Shown here: positions 24,458-34,575 of the stretch, in pieces | How positions within the stretch are numbered: position 1 is the stretch's first letter | Layout: each line of letters starts with the position of its first letter | Assembly: GCF_000510645.1 (NCBI RefSeq) | Contig: NZ_KI783301.1 | Span: forward strand, 3,115,788 to 3,179,787 | Direction: 5' to 3' | Source of the DNA: Thermicanus aegyptius DSM 12793 | GTDB lineage: Bacteria > Bacillota > Bacilli > Thermicanales > Thermicanaceae | Length of the DNA stretch: 64,000 bases | The notes under the pieces: model-generated | The model's input: only the letters and a program-made list of their open reading frames with translations | Told to the model about the DNA's origin: nothing | Database searches by the model: none | Translations under genes and position numbers: made by a program

Positions 24458-26728
24458 TTACATGCTTTCATGGAATGTCCGGTGAATCACATCCATCTGT
24501 TGTTCCCGCGTTAACTTGATGAAATGAACGGCATACCCGGATACCCGAATGGTCAGTTGTGGATATTTCTCCGGATGATCCATGGCATCGAGGAGCGTCT
24601 CCCGGTTTAGTACATTGACATTCAGGTGATGGCCCCCCTTCATCGTATACCCGTCGAGAATGGCGGCCAGGTTCTTCCTCTGGGAGGCTTCATCGCGGCC
24701 TAATGCTTTCGGGACGATGGAGAAGGTATTTGAGATCCCATCTAAAGAATCCTGATAATCGATCTTGGCCACGGAATTGAGGGAGGCAATAGCCCCTTTC
24801 CGATCCCTGCCGTGAAGGGGATTTGCCCCGGGGGCAAACGGCTCTCCCGCTTTCCGGCCGTCGGGGGTATTCCCCGTCTTCTTCCCATAAACCACGTTGG
24901 AGGTGATGGTTAATACCGACTGGGTGGGATAGGAATTCCGGTAGGTTTTCTGTCGGCGAAGTTTCTCCATAAACCGATGGACCAGGTCGTGGGCGATTCG
25001 GTCCACGCGATCATCATCGTTCCCGTACTGCGGGTAATCGCCTTCCCGCTCAAAATCTACGGCCAAGCCGTTTTCATCCCGAATGACCCGGACACGGGTA
25101 TGCTTAATGGCGCTTAAAGAGTCCGCCACTACGGACAATCCGGCGATCCCGCACGCCATCGTGCGGAACACATCCCGGTCGTGGAGAGCCATCTCAATCC
25201 GCTCATAGGCATATTTGTCATGCATATAATGGATCACATTTAACGTATTGATATAAAGCTTTGCCAGCCAATCCAAAACTTTGTCGTACCGTTCCATCAC
25301 TTCTTCATACTCGAGAACTTCGGAAGTGATCGGCTCAAAACGGGGGCCCACCTGCACCTTCAGTTTTTCATCCACGCCTCCGTTAATGGCGTAGAGGAGC
25401 GCCTTGGCCAGATTTGCCCTTGCCCCGAAAAATTGCATCTGTTTGCCGATCCGCATGGCGGAAACGCAGCAGGCAATCCCGTAATCGTCGCCGTATTCCG
25501 CCCGCATCAGGTCGTCATTCTCATATTGGATGGAACTTGTCGCGATGGAGATCTTCGCGCAATACGCTTTAAACGTTTCCGGAAGCCGGGGCGACCAGAG
25601 AACGGTAAGGTTAGGTTCCGGTGCAGGGCCGAGATTGATCAGCGTATGGAGGAAGCGGAAGGAACTCTTCGTCACGAGGGGACGCCCGTCAAGCCCCATC
25701 CCGCCGATCGATTCCGTCACCCAGGTGGGATCACCGCTGAAGAGGGAATCATATTCGGGGGTGCGGAGGAACCTGACCATGCGGAGCTTCATCACAAAGT
25801 GATCGATCAATTCCTGGGCTTCCGCTTCGGTGAGCTTCCCTTCCCGCAGGTCCCTCTCCAGATAAATGTCCAGGAAGGTGGAAACCCGCCCTAAGCTCAT
25901 GGCCGCCCCGTTTTGCTCTTTTACCGCAGCCAGATAGGCGAAATAGAGCCACTGAACCGCTTCCCTCGCGTTTTCCGCCGGTCGGGAAATGTCATACCCA
26001 TACGAGAGAGCCATCTCCTTTAACTCATAAAGCGCCTTGATCTGTTCGGCAATCTCCTCCCGCAAACGGATCACATTTTCCATCATCTCTTCATTTTCCA
26101 AGGATGAGAGTTCCCTTTCTTTCTCCCGAATCAGGAAATCGACCCCATAGAGGGGAACCCTGCGATAATCCCCGATAATCCGGCCCCTGCCGTAGGCATC
26201 CGGAAGCCCGGTAATGATTCCGGCCTTCCGGGCCCGTTTCATTTCCGGCGTATAGGCGTCAAAAACCCCTTGATTATGCGTCTTCCGGTATTTGGTGAAG
26301 ATCTCCTTCACCTGGGGATCCAGTTCGTAGCCATAGGCTTCACAACCCTGTTCCACCATGCGGATCCCCCCATAAGGCATGATGGCCCGTTTTAGAGGTT
26401 GATCTGTTTGTAGCCCCACGATCTGTTCCAGTTCTTTATCGATGTATCCAGGTTTGTGAGATGTAATGGAGGAGGGGGTGTGGACATCTACATCTAAAAC
26501 CCCACCCTTTTCCCGCTCCTTGCGGAAAAGTTCCTTCACCTCATCCCACAGTTTAAGGGTCCTCTCCGTCGGTCCGGCTAGAAAGGAATCATCTCCGGTG
26601 TACGGGGTGTAGTTTCTTTGGATAAAATCCCTTACATCGATCTCTTCCATCCAGTTTCCGGCCCGAAATCCCCGCCATGCACCGCCATCCTCAATGATCG
26701 TCGGCCTTGATCCTTCTAAAATGGACAT
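24458..26728 (-). CDS. pflB: Formate C-acetyltransferase (pyruvate formate-lyase)
   Basis: A 756-residue glycyl-radical enzyme that converts pyruvate and CoA to acetyl-CoA and formate. The tandem catalytic cysteines are in [20 protein letters not shown] and the glycyl-radical loop is at the C-terminus ([20 protein letters not shown]). The length matches E. coli PflB (760). The start at 26728 (MSILEGSRP) has GGAGG 7 bases upstream; an upstream reading from 26794 lacks support and overlaps adhE. The gene is 52 bp downstream of adhE and shares its Rex-type control region. Confidence 0.94.
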   Translation of the reverse strand: MSILEGSRPTIIEDGGAWRGFRAGNWMEEIDVRDFIQRNYTPYTGDDSFLAGPTERTLKLWDEVKELFRKEREKGGVLDVDVHTPSSITSHKPGYIDKELEQIVGLQTDQPLKRAIMPYGGIRMVEQGCEAYGYELDPQVKEIFTKYRKTHNQGVFDAYTPEMKRARKAGIITGLPDAYGRGRIIGDYRRVPLYGVDFLIREKERELSSLENEEMMENVIRLREEIAEQIKALYELKEMALSYGYDISRPAENAREAVQWLYFAYLAAVKEQNGAAMSLGRVSTFLDIYLERDLREGKLTEAEAQELIDHFVMKLRMVRFLRTPEYDSLFSGDPTWVTESIGGMGLDGRPLVTKSSFRFLHTLINLGPAPEPNLTVLWSPRLPETFKAYCAKISIATSSIQYENDDLMRAEYGDDYGIACCVSAMRIGKQMQFFGARANLAKALLYAINGGVDEKLKVQVGPRFEPITSEVLEYEEVMERYDKVLDWLAKLYINTLNVIHYMHDKYAYERIEMALHDRDVFRTMACGIAGLSVVADSLSAIKHTRVRVIRDENGLAVDFEREGDYPQYGNDDDRVDRIAHDLVHRFMEKLRRQKTYRNSYPTQSVLTITSNVVYGKKTGNTPDGRKAGEPFAPGANPLHGRDRKGAIASLNSVAKIDYQDSLDGISNTFSIVPKALGRDEASQRKNLAAILDGYTMKGGHHLNVNVLNRETLLDAMDHPEKYPQLTIRVSGYAVHFIKLTREQQMDVIHRTFHESM

Positions 26729-26780
26729 GTTCATTCCTCCATTACTTACCAATGATGGGTAACATCGCTTCTCACTTCTT

Positions 26781-29387
26781 TTACCTTTGCACACCCTTAT
26801 ACGCCTGGCGGTAGATCTCCGCCAATTCGCTTACCAGCGGCATCTTGGGGTTGGCCGGTGTGCATTGATCCTCAAAGGCGAGATCGGCCAAGCGATCCAC
26901 CTTTGCCTCAAATTCCGCCGCATCAACCCCGCATTCTGCGATGCTTAAGGGCATATTCATCTCTTTCATCATCTCTACGATGGCTTTAATCAGGCTTTCT
27001 ACGCCCTCCTCCACCGTACCGGCGGGAAGCCCGACGGCCTTCGCAATTTCGGCGTACTTCTGATCCGCTTTGAAATATTCGTATTTGGGGAAAGCGGCGA
27101 ATTTGGTCGGCTTCTGGGCGTTATAGCGGATCACATGGGGAAGCAAGACCGCATTGGCCCGGCCATGGGGGATGTGGAATTCCGCCCCCAGTTTATGGGC
27201 TAAGCTGTGGTTAATCCCCAGGAAGGCGTTGGCGAAAGCCATCCCCGCGATGGTAGAAGCGTTATGCATCTTCTCCCGGGCCACTTCATCCTGTCCGTTG
27301 TGGTATGCCTTCGGCAGATATTCAAAGACCAATTGAATCGCCTTGATGGCAAGTCCATCGGTAAAGTCATTCGCCATGTTGGAAACATATGCCTCAATGG
27401 CGTGGGTAAGGACATCCATCCCCGTATCGGCGGTGAGGCTCTTCGGCAGCGTCATCACATATTCCGGATCGACGATCGCCACATCGGGCGTTAATTCATA
27501 GTCGGCCAGGGGATACTTCACATGAGTTTCTTTATCGGTAATGACGGAAAAAGAGGTAACTTCCGATCCGGTCCCGGAGGTGGTAGGAATGGCGACCAAC
27601 TGAGCCTTTTGGCCCAGCTTCGGAAATTTGTAGACCCGTTTGCGAATGTCCAGGAATTTCTGTTTTAAGCCGTTGAAATCTACCTCCGGGTATTCGTAAA
27701 AGAGCCACATGGATTTGGCCGCATCCATAGGGGAACCCCCACCTAAAGCGATGATGCAATCGGGCTGGAACTCGCGCATCCGCTCCGTCCCCCGCTTTAA
27801 CGTTTCCGTCGAGGGATCCGGTTCTACATCGGAAAAGATCTCCACCCGGACCATGTCGGGACGCTTACGCAGGTAGTAAAGAACCCGGTCCACATAACCG
27901 AAGCGAATCATATCCTTATCGGTGACGATAAAGACCCGGGAGATATTGGGCATCTTCTCCAGATATTTGGTCGCGCCCCGCTCGAAATAGATCTTGGGGG
28001 GAACTTTAAACCACTGCATATTAACCGTCCTCTTCGCCATCCGTTTTACGTTAATCAGGTTGATCGCGGAAACATTGGAGGTGGTGGAGTTGGAGCCGAA
28101 GGTTCCGCATCCCAGGGTCAGAGAGGGCATATAAGCGTTATAAATATCTCCAATGGCGCCTTGGGAGGATGGGGCATTTACAATAATCCGTCCCGTCTTC
28201 ACCCTTCGTCCGAACTCTTCAATCACTTGATCATTGCTGGAATGGATGACGGCGGAGTGACCCATCCCTCCGAATTCCACCATCTCTTCCGCCCTCTTGA
28301 TTCCTTCTTCCGTGCTGTTTACTTTAAAGAAGGCGAGCACCGGGCTTAATTTCTCCCTGGAGAGGGGGTATTCGGGACCGACACCGCCGATCTCCGCCAC
28401 CAGAATTTTCGTGGCGGGAGGCACCTCTACGCCGGCCATCTCCGCGATCTTTGCAGCCGGCATCCCCACCACTTTGCTGTTGATGGCTCCTGTTTCAGGA
28501 TGAATCACCAGCGATTCCACTTTCTTTATTTCCGACTTGTTCAGGAAGTAACAATGATTCTCCCTCATATAATCCTTTACTTCCTGATAAATCTCTTTAT
28601 CGACGATCACCGCTTGTTCGGATGCGCAAATCATGCCGTTATCGAACGTTTTGGAGAGGATCAGGTCGGTAACCGCCCTCCGTATATTGGCCGTCTTCTC
28701 GATGTAGCAGGGGACATTTCCCGGTCCGACCCCTAACGCAGGTTTTCCGGTGCTATAGGCCGCTTTTACCATGGCGGAACCACCTGTAGCGAGGACCAAT
28801 GCCACTCCTTTATGATTCATCAGCGCCTGGGTCGCTTCGATGGAAGGTGTCTCGATCCATTGAATGCAGTTTTCCGGGGCTCCCGCCCTGATCGCCGCAT
28901 CTCGGACCGTCTTGGCCGCCTCTGCGCTGCAGAGCTGCGCCGAAGGGTGGAAGGCAAAGATGATGGGGTTTCGCGTCTTCATGGCGATGAGAGACTTAAA
29001 CATCGTGGTGGATGTGGGATTGGTTACGGGGGTTACACCGGCAATCACCCCGACCGGTTCCGCGATTTCCACAATCCCCTCATATGGATTCTCACGGATC
29101 ACTCCAACGGTCTTATCATACTTGATGTTGTGGTAAATATATTCGGTGGCGAAGATATTCTTAATGATCTTATCTTCATAGACCCCTCGTCCGGTCTCCT
29201 CCACGGCGAGGCGGGCCAGTTCCATGTGGCGGCTTAGCCCGGCAATCGCCATCTCTTTAACGATCCGATCGATCTCTTCCTGATCCAACTTCATAAATTC
29301 CTCCAAGGCTTGGTGAGCCTTCGCCACCAATTGGTCAATCATCTCCGCAACATTTGGCTTGCCGGTTTCTCTCTCGACGACTGCCAT
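26781..29387 (-). CDS. adhE: Bifunctional acetaldehyde-CoA/alcohol dehydrogenase
   Basis: An 868-residue two-domain enzyme that reduces acetyl-CoA to ethanol and reoxidises two NADH. The N-terminal aldehyde dehydrogenase (1 to about 440) has [20 protein letters not shown] and the catalytic Cys in [13 protein letters not shown]. The C-terminal iron-dependent alcohol dehydrogenase (about 450-868) has [29 protein letters not shown] and the metal ligands in [20 protein letters not shown]. The ATG is preceded by AAAGGAG. Three palindromes of Rex type lie upstream, consistent with induction when NADH is high (low oxygen). Confidence 0.95.
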   Translation of the reverse strand: MAVVERETGKPNVAEMIDQLVAKAHQALEEFMKLDQEEIDRIVKEMAIAGLSRHMELARLAVEETGRGVYEDKIIKNIFATEYIYHNIKYDKTVGVIRENPYEGIVEIAEPVGVIAGVTPVTNPTSTTMFKSLIAMKTRNPIIFAFHPSAQLCSAEAAKTVRDAAIRAGAPENCIQWIETPSIEATQALMNHKGVALVLATGGSAMVKAAYSTGKPALGVGPGNVPCYIEKTANIRRAVTDLILSKTFDNGMICASEQAVIVDKEIYQEVKDYMRENHCYFLNKSEIKKVESLVIHPETGAINSKVVGMPAAKIAEMAGVEVPPATKILVAEIGGVGPEYPLSREKLSPVLAFFKVNSTEEGIKRAEEMVEFGGMGHSAVIHSSNDQVIEEFGRRVKTGRIIVNAPSSQGAIGDIYNAYMPSLTLGCGTFGSNSTTSNVSAINLINVKRMAKRTVNMQWFKVPPKIYFERGATKYLEKMPNISRVFIVTDKDMIRFGYVDRVLYYLRKRPDMVRVEIFSDVEPDPSTETLKRGTERMREFQPDCIIALGGGSPMDAAKSMWLFYEYPEVDFNGLKQKFLDIRKRVYKFPKLGQKAQLVAIPTTSGTGSEVTSFSVITDKETHVKYPLADYELTPDVAIVDPEYVMTLPKSLTADTGMDVLTHAIEAYVSNMANDFTDGLAIKAIQLVFEYLPKAYHNGQDEVAREKMHNASTIAGMAFANAFLGINHSLAHKLGAEFHIPHGRANAVLLPHVIRYNAQKPTKFAAFPKYEYFKADQKYAEIAKAVGLPAGTVEEGVESLIKAIVEMMKEMNMPLSIAECGVDAAEFEAKVDRLADLAFEDQCTPANPKMPLVSELAEIYRQAYKGVQR

Positions 29388-29446
29388 CGCAATGATCTCC
29401 TTTCCGATTCTTTTTGGCTTCCCTCCGGATGTACTTCTCCCTTAAT

Positions 29447-29464
29447 TTGTGAATTAATTCACAT
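29447..29464 (-). promoter_or_regulatory. Rex-type operator 1 (adhE leader)
   Basis: TTGTGAATTAATTCACAT; its inner 16 bases are a perfect palindrome (TGTGAA-TTAA-TTCACA). Matches the Rex consensus TTGTGAAn4TTCACAA at all but the last base. About 60 bp upstream of the adhE start. Confidence 0.8.
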
Positions 29465-29516
29465 ATAAAGGTAAAAAATCACGGGGCCGTAACAAAATCT
29501 CCTCGCAGCCTCTGTA

Positions 29517-29534
29517 TTGTGAATTTATTCACAT
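29517..29534 (-). promoter_or_regulatory. Rex-type operator 2 (adhE leader)
   Basis: TTGTGAATTTATTCACAT, differing from operator 1 at a single central base and centred 70 bp away from it. Both sit between the predicted promoter and adhE. Confidence 0.8.
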
Positions 29535-29648
29535 ATACACCCGCGCTTCCCCGAAAAAAGTATGGTTTCTCCTGTACCTCAACAGACCATTTCCCTCTCC
29601 GAACGGATGCAACCTTCAGCTTTCTTCTATTTTTCTTGGTACGTTTAT

Positions 29649-29677
29649 AGCATATTCGATTCTCCTCGCTTCGTCAA
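29649..29677 (-). promoter_or_regulatory. Candidate SigA promoter of adhE-pflB-pflA
   Basis: On the minus strand TTGACG (29677-29672) and TATGCT (29654-29649) are spaced by 17 bp. The transcript would have a leader of about 255 bases that includes Rex-type operators 1 and 2, while operator 3 abuts the -35 box. Confidence 0.5.
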
Positions 29678-29682
29678 TCTAG

Positions 29683-29700
29683 TTGTGATGGATTTCACAA
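29683..29700 (-). promoter_or_regulatory. Rex-type operator 3 (at the -35 of the adhE promoter)
   Basis: TTGTGATGGATTTCACAA has perfect outer arms TTGTGA/TCACAA around six bases. It lies 5 bp upstream of the predicted -35 hexamer, where a bound repressor would block polymerase. Confidence 0.75.
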
Positions 29701-29781
29701 AGTATACAAGATGAAAGCGCAAACAGTTAGGCGATCGCCTCTGTAAGAAGGGGATTGCCAGTAGGCCATTAGAAGATTCGA

Positions 29782-29810
29782 AAGACCCAGGCCTACTTGG
29801 CTTGGGTCTT
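29782..29810 (-). terminator. Hairpin at the end of the substrate-binding protein gene
   Basis: AAGACCCA and TGGGTCTT arms, extended by GCC/GGC, surround the stop codon of the lipoprotein gene. The minus-strand tail TTTCGAATCTTCT is only moderately T-rich, so termination may be partial. Confidence 0.55.
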
Positions 29811-30848
29811 TTCCATCTCCTTCTTCAGTTCATCCGATAAAGTTAGACCATATTTCTTTACCGCATCGGGATTTACCGTCAGACTTACTTCCTTCAGCAC
29901 CTCGACGGGGATGTTCTTTGGCGACTCCCCTCGTAAGATCCGGGAGGCCATCACGCCGGTCTGCACCCCTATCTGGAATTGGTCCAGCCCGTAGGTGGCC
30001 ACGGCCCCCCGTTTTACCGTGTCGCTGTCGGAAGCAAAGACAGGAATTTTCGCCTTTTCGGCCACTTGTTGCAAGGTATCAAAACCGGCGACGATCATGT
30101 TATCCACCAGCACCAGGTACGCATCGATCTTCCCGGCCAGGCTTTCCGCCGCCTGCTGAATTTCGGTGTTATTGGAGACGCCTAAGGCTTCTACCTTTAT
30201 CCCTTTCTCTTGGGCCGCTTTCTCCGCCTCTTTGACCTGAACTTCCGCGTTGACTTCACCGGAGTTGTATACAATCCCGATCGTCTTCAGGTTAGGCAGG
30301 AACTTCTGCATCAATTCCACTTGGCGTGAAATGGGAACCAGATCGGAAGTGCCGGTGATGTTCTCGCCGGGCCGGTCAAACGCGGCAACCAAGCCTGCCG
30401 CTACCGGGTCCGTCACTGCTGAGAAGACGATGGGGATCTCCTTGGTCGCCTGGGCCGCCGCCTGGGCGGAAGGAGTCGTAATGGCGATGATGAGATCAAC
30501 CTTTTCCGCAACAAATTTCTGGGCGATGTTCGTTGCGTTATTCCGGTCATTTTGGGCATTCTGGTAATCGATAACCAGATTCTTCCCTTCCGTGAAACCA
30601 TGCTCTTCCAATCCTTTTAGGATCCCTTGACGGATCGCATCGAGGGCGGGATGCTCCACGATTTGGGTCAGTCCGATTTTAAACGTCTTCTCCTGTTCTT
30701 TCCCCGCTTCTCCTGAAGTGCCGGCATCCGTTGCTCCTTGGTTCCCATTGGAAGGTTGACTTCCCTGAGGCCCTCCTTGACCGCACCCTCCAAGGATGAC
30801 ACTTAGTGCGAATAAAAGCGCAACCATTCCTACGACAACTCTTCTCAT
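29793..30848 (-). CDS. ABC transporter substrate-binding lipoprotein (ABC_sub_bind / TrpX-like family)
   Basis: A 351-residue lipoprotein: signal MRRVVVGMVALLFALSVILG, lipobox LGGC, a Gly/Ser/Gln linker, then a two-lobe periplasmic-binding fold with FKIGLTQIVEHPALDAIRQG, NLVIDYQNAQND, ITTPSAQAAAQATKEIPIVF, VTDPVAAGL and TGTSDLVPISRQVELMQKFL. This family (PF04392-like) binds aromatic amino acids or similar small ligands. The start at 30848 has GGAGG 9 bases upstream. The permease and ATPase genes that normally follow are absent here; downstream is the adhE control region. It therefore works with components encoded elsewhere, or is a leftover. Confidence 0.85.
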   Translation of the reverse strand: MRRVVVGMVALLFALSVILGGCGQGGPQGSQPSNGNQGATDAGTSGEAGKEQEKTFKIGLTQIVEHPALDAIRQGILKGLEEHGFTEGKNLVIDYQNAQNDRNNATNIAQKFVAEKVDLIIAITTPSAQAAAQATKEIPIVFSAVTDPVAAGLVAAFDRPGENITGTSDLVPISRQVELMQKFLPNLKTIGIVYNSGEVNAEVQVKEAEKAAQEKGIKVEALGVSNNTEIQQAAESLAGKIDAYLVLVDNMIVAGFDTLQQVAEKAKIPVFASDSDTVKRGAVATYGLDQFQIGVQTGVMASRILRGESPKNIPVEVLKEVSLTVNPDAVKKYGLTLSDELKKEMEKTQAK

Positions 30849-30921
30849 CTCTTCTCTCCTCCATCTCTTCTCGCCCATGAGAGGGCCTCTTATCTTCGTT
30901 AACATAAACAGCTTGTACCGT

Positions 30922-30951
30922 AGTATACCACAATTCTTTACAAAACCTCAA
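30922..30951 (-). promoter_or_regulatory. Candidate promoter of the substrate-binding lipoprotein gene
   Basis: On the minus strand TTGAGG (30951-30946) and TATACT (30927-30922) are spaced by 18 bp, about 75 bp before the start codon. Confidence 0.45.
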
Positions 30952-31061
30952 TATCTCTTTCACATGAAATTAAAGATTCTCCTGTATGATAAAAACTGTA
31001 GGAAGCAACGTGGTTCCTTTCAGGTGTTACCCCCTTTTCTTGATATACCCTGTCATCGACG

Positions 31062-31089
31062 GGCTGTCGCAAAGACAGCCTCTTTTTTT
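31062..31089 (+). terminator. Orphan intrinsic terminator on the plus strand
   Basis: GGCTGTC-GCAAA-GACAGCC followed by TCTTTTTTT is a textbook plus-strand terminator, but no plus-strand gene precedes it in the 200 bp between the divergent lipoprotein gene and this point. The 31090-31223 stretch beyond holds no frame I can support. Confidence 0.8.
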
Positions 31090-31223
31090 ACCGTCACGAT
31101 TGCCGCCGAAGCGATGTAATACGCGCCATTCGCGTTTCCTTCCCAAGATGCGCTTGCCGGAATCGGAATGAAAATGTGGCACAAGTCCAACCGTCCGTAA
31201 GGAGCATCGGATATGAAACGCAA

Positions 31224-31257
31224 CCCCCCACCTTCCCCGAAAAGGAAGGGTGGGGGG
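31224..31257 (-). terminator. Terminator of tkt
   Basis: CCCCCCACC...TTCC pairs with GGAA...GGGTGGGGGG around a CCGAAAA loop, a very GC-rich hairpin 26 bp after the tkt stop. The following minus-strand bases (TTGCGTTTCAT) are only weakly T-rich. Confidence 0.7.
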
Positions 31258-31283
31258 CTCTCTTTGATTCCAGAGGAGTTATT

Positions 31284-33296
31284 TCATCCATGCGCTCGAA
31301 GCAGCCGTTCCACCTTGGCCACCACGTTTTCCACCGTAAATCCGTATTCCGCCACCACCTGATCTCCGGGAGCGGAAGCGCCGAAGGTGCGAATTCCTAA
31401 GACCTCCCCGGCCTCTCCCACATAACGTTCCCATCCCAAAGGCATAGCCATTTCGATGGCAAGGCGAGCCTTCACATGGGGTAGGAGAACCGAATCTTTA
31501 TACTCCTGCGGTTGTTCCTCAAACAGCTCCCAGCTCGGCATGCTGACAACCCGGGCGGATATTCCTTTTTCAGCTAATGCTTTCTGGGCGGACACGGCCA
31601 GGCTTACTTCCGAGCCTGTCGCCAGGAGAATCGCCTGAACCTTTCCCTCGGTCGGGTCCGCCACCACATAAGCCCCTCTTCGTACCCCCTCTTTTGCCCC
31701 TTTCACCGTTCCCGGCAGGATCGGCAGCTTCTGGCGGGTTAAGATCATGGCGACCGGCCGCTCCTTCTGTCCGAGGGCGAACCGGTATGCCTCCATCGTC
31801 TCGTTGGCATCGGCGGGGCGCATCACGATGAGGCCCGGAATGAGGCGGAGGGACGGAATATGCTCAATCGGCTCATGGGTCGGCCCATCTTCGCCGACGG
31901 CGATGCTGTCATGGGTAAAGACATAGATCACCGGCTGCTTCATAAGAGCGGCCAGGCGAATGGCAGGGCGCAGATAGTCGGAGAAGACGAGGAAAGTACC
32001 CCCATACGGGCGAACTCCGCCATGGAGGGACAACCCGTTTAACGCCGCTCCCATGGCATGTTCCCTCACCCCGAACCAAACATTCCGCCCGGCATAATTC
32101 TTCGTCTCAAAAACCGGATACTCTTTCAAGGTCGTATTGTTGGATGAGGCCAGATCGGCGGAGCCTCCAAACAAGGTGGGGAGATTTCGGGCGATGGCGT
32201 TGAGGGCAACACCCGATGCCTCCCTCGTCGCCATTTTGGGAGCATCGGCGGCATAGTTGGGAAGTTCCCGGTCCCATCCATCCGGGAGACGTCCCTCAAT
32301 CGCCGCCATAAGCTCCCCGGCCAATTCCGGATAAACATCCTTATACCCGGCAAAAAGACGGTCCCACGCCTCCTCCGCCTTCCTCCCTTCTTCCTTTACC
32401 ACCGCAAAATGTTTTCGAACATCCTCGGGGATGGTAAAGGGTTCATACTCCCAACCATAGGCTTCTTTCGCCAGGCGCGCCTCTTCCGCACCCAAGGGAG
32501 AGCCGTGGGCCTTACTGGTTCCCGCCTTGTTGGGGCTGCCGTATCCGATGGTGGTTCGAACCTCGATGAGCGTCGGGCGGCTTTTTTCTTCCTTCGCCTC
32601 ACGAATCGCCTTCCGGATCGCCTCCACATCATTCCCATCCTCTACGCGCAGATATTGCCATCCATACGATTCAAAGCGTTTCCGGACGCTTTCGGTAAAG
32701 GAGAAAGAGAGCCGGCCGTCCAGGGAGATGTCGTTGGAATCGTAGAGGACGATCAGTTTTCCCAACCCCATATGTCCTGCCAATGAGGCGGCCTCCGCAG
32801 AGACCCCTTCCATTAAATCGCCATCGCCACAAATCGAGAAGGTATAATGGTCAATCAGTTCGTAACCGGGCCTGTTATAGGTGGCGGCCAGATGGGCCTC
32901 CGCCATCGCCATCCCAACCGCCATGGAAATCCCTTGGCCTAAGGGCCCCGTCGTCGCCTCCACTCCCACGGTGTGACCATATTCGGGGTGCCCCGGCGTC
33001 TTGCTGCCCCACTGGCGGAATCGCTTTAATTCCTCCATGGGAAGCCCGTACCCTGTCAGGTGGAGCAAACTATAAAGAAGGGCTGAGCCATGTCCCGCCG
33101 AAAGGATAAAACGGTCCCTGTTAAACCATCTCGGGTTGGACGGGTTATGTTTCATTTCCTTCATCCACAAGGCGTACGCCATAGGGGCTGCCCCCATGGG
33201 CATCCCGGGATGGCCGGAGTTGGCCGCCTCCACCATATCGATGGAGAGGGCTCTGATGGCTGTGACGGCCCGCTCTTCAACCGCTTTATTTTCCAT
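31284..33296 (-). CDS. tkt: Transketolase
   Basis: A 670-residue thiamin-diphosphate enzyme of the pentose phosphate pathway that moves two-carbon units between ketose and aldose phosphates. The ThDP-binding motif GDGDLMEG...[21 protein letters not shown]-terminal [38 protein letters not shown], and the central [20 protein letters not shown] and [19 protein letters not shown] are all canonical. Length matches the family. It is a single-gene unit with its own terminator; upstream is prfB, 109 bp away. Confidence 0.95.
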   Translation of the reverse strand: MENKAVEERAVTAIRALSIDMVEAANSGHPGMPMGAAPMAYALWMKEMKHNPSNPRWFNRDRFILSAGHGSALLYSLLHLTGYGLPMEELKRFRQWGSKTPGHPEYGHTVGVEATTGPLGQGISMAVGMAMAEAHLAATYNRPGYELIDHYTFSICGDGDLMEGVSAEAASLAGHMGLGKLIVLYDSNDISLDGRLSFSFTESVRKRFESYGWQYLRVEDGNDVEAIRKAIREAKEEKSRPTLIEVRTTIGYGSPNKAGTSKAHGSPLGAEEARLAKEAYGWEYEPFTIPEDVRKHFAVVKEEGRKAEEAWDRLFAGYKDVYPELAGELMAAIEGRLPDGWDRELPNYAADAPKMATREASGVALNAIARNLPTLFGGSADLASSNNTTLKEYPVFETKNYAGRNVWFGVREHAMGAALNGLSLHGGVRPYGGTFLVFSDYLRPAIRLAALMKQPVIYVFTHDSIAVGEDGPTHEPIEHIPSLRLIPGLIVMRPADANETMEAYRFALGQKERPVAMILTRQKLPILPGTVKGAKEGVRRGAYVVADPTEGKVQAILLATGSEVSLAVSAQKALAEKGISARVVSMPSWELFEEQPQEYKDSVLLPHVKARLAIEMAMPLGWERYVGEAGEVLGIRTFGASAPGDQVVAEYGFTVENVVAKVERLLRAHG

Positions 33297-33405
33297 GATC
33301 GTCTCCTCCTTGTATCCTTTTTCTTCACGATCTATCAGGCAACAAGCCGACTCCCCTTCTCCTAAAAAGGAAGCAGAGAATGGCTTGCACCCATCCCTGA
33401 AATTT

Positions 33406-34507
33406 CTATAGCTTCATCCTGAGGAAGGCATCGATAAATTCGTCCAGTTCCCCATCCATCACGGCTTGTACGTTGCCCACTTCATAGTTGGTGCGGTGGT
33501 CCTTCACCATGCTGTAGGGGTGAAAGACATAGGAACGGATTTGATTCCCCCAGCCGATCTCCTTTTGTTCGCCGGCGAGTTCGGCCAGTTTCTTCTCCCG
33601 CTCCTCCATCTCTTTCTCCAGGAGGCGTGCGGCCAAAATCTTCATGGCACGTTCCCTATTTTGGATCTGGGAGCGCTCCGACTGGCATGTGACGACGATT
33701 CCTGTGGGAAGGTGCGTGATGCGAACTGCAGAATCGGTCGTATTTACATGCTGCCCTCCCGCACCGCTGGAGCGGTAGACATCGATCTTCAAATCCTCTT
33801 CCCGGATCTCCACCTTCACGTTTTCATCTACTTCCGGCATAACGTTGCAGGAGACAAAGGAAGTGTGGCGTCTTCCCGAGGCGTCAAAGGGGGAGATGCG
33901 AACCAAACGGTGTACCCCTTTTTCCGCCTTTAAATAACCATAGGCATTCTTTCCCCGAATAAGAAGCGTGACGCTCTTAACCCCCGCCTCCTCTCCGGGC
34001 AGATAATCAAGGGTTTCTACCTTAAACCCATGCCGTTCCGCATAACGGATATACATGCGGAGAAGCATGGAGGCCCAATCCTGGGACTCCGTTCCCCCTG
34101 CCCCGGGATGAAGCTCCAAAATGGCATTGTTCTTGTCATACGGTTCATTTAAGAGAAGCTCCAGTTCAAATTCGGAAAAATCCCGGCTTACTTTCCGAAC
34201 CCCTTTTTCCAATTCAGGAAGAAACGCTTCCTCTTCCCCTTCCTCTTTCGCCAGTTCATACGTAAGCAGGAGGTCGTCCAATTCTCGGCCTATTTCCTCT
34301 AGACGTTCCACCTTTTCCTTCAGCTCGTTCATTTCTCCGATCACCTTCTGAGCCTCTCCCTGGTCATCCCAGAAATCGGGGGCTGCAATCTTCTCCTCCA
34401 ATTGAGAGATTCGCTTCTTTTTCCCTTCGACGTCAAAGGGACCTCCCGATTTCCGCCAGACGCTTCTCCAGCGATGTTAATTCCTGTTTAATCTCTGTAA
34501 AATCCAT
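33406..34507 (-). CDS. prfB: Peptide chain release factor 2 (programmed +1 frameshift)
   Basis: RF2 reads UAA and UGA stop codons. The product of 366 residues is made from two frames: ATG at 34507 to codon 24 ([20 protein letters not shown]...), an in-frame TGA at 34435-34433, then a +1 shift into the main frame that ends at 33406. The tripeptide anticodon SPF ([10 protein letters not shown]) and catalytic GGQ ([14 protein letters not shown]) are present. The shift lets RF2 levels autoregulate: scarce RF2 means slow termination and more shifting. It is followed downstream by tkt and preceded by secA, the usual secA-prfB order. Confidence 0.95.
34432..34447 (-). promoter_or_regulatory. prfB: prfB programmed frameshift signal
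   Basis: On the minus strand: GGGAGGTCCCTTTGAC. AGG is a Shine-Dalgarno-like stimulator three bases before CTT, CTTT is the slippery tRNA-Leu site and TGA-C is the poor-context stop. The layout equals the classical RF2 recoding site. Confidence 0.93.
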
Positions 34508-34575
34508 CGTCCTATACCCCTTCCTTTTCCATACCCCATTATTTTATCAAGGTAAATTCCCACTGAAAAGGGATT

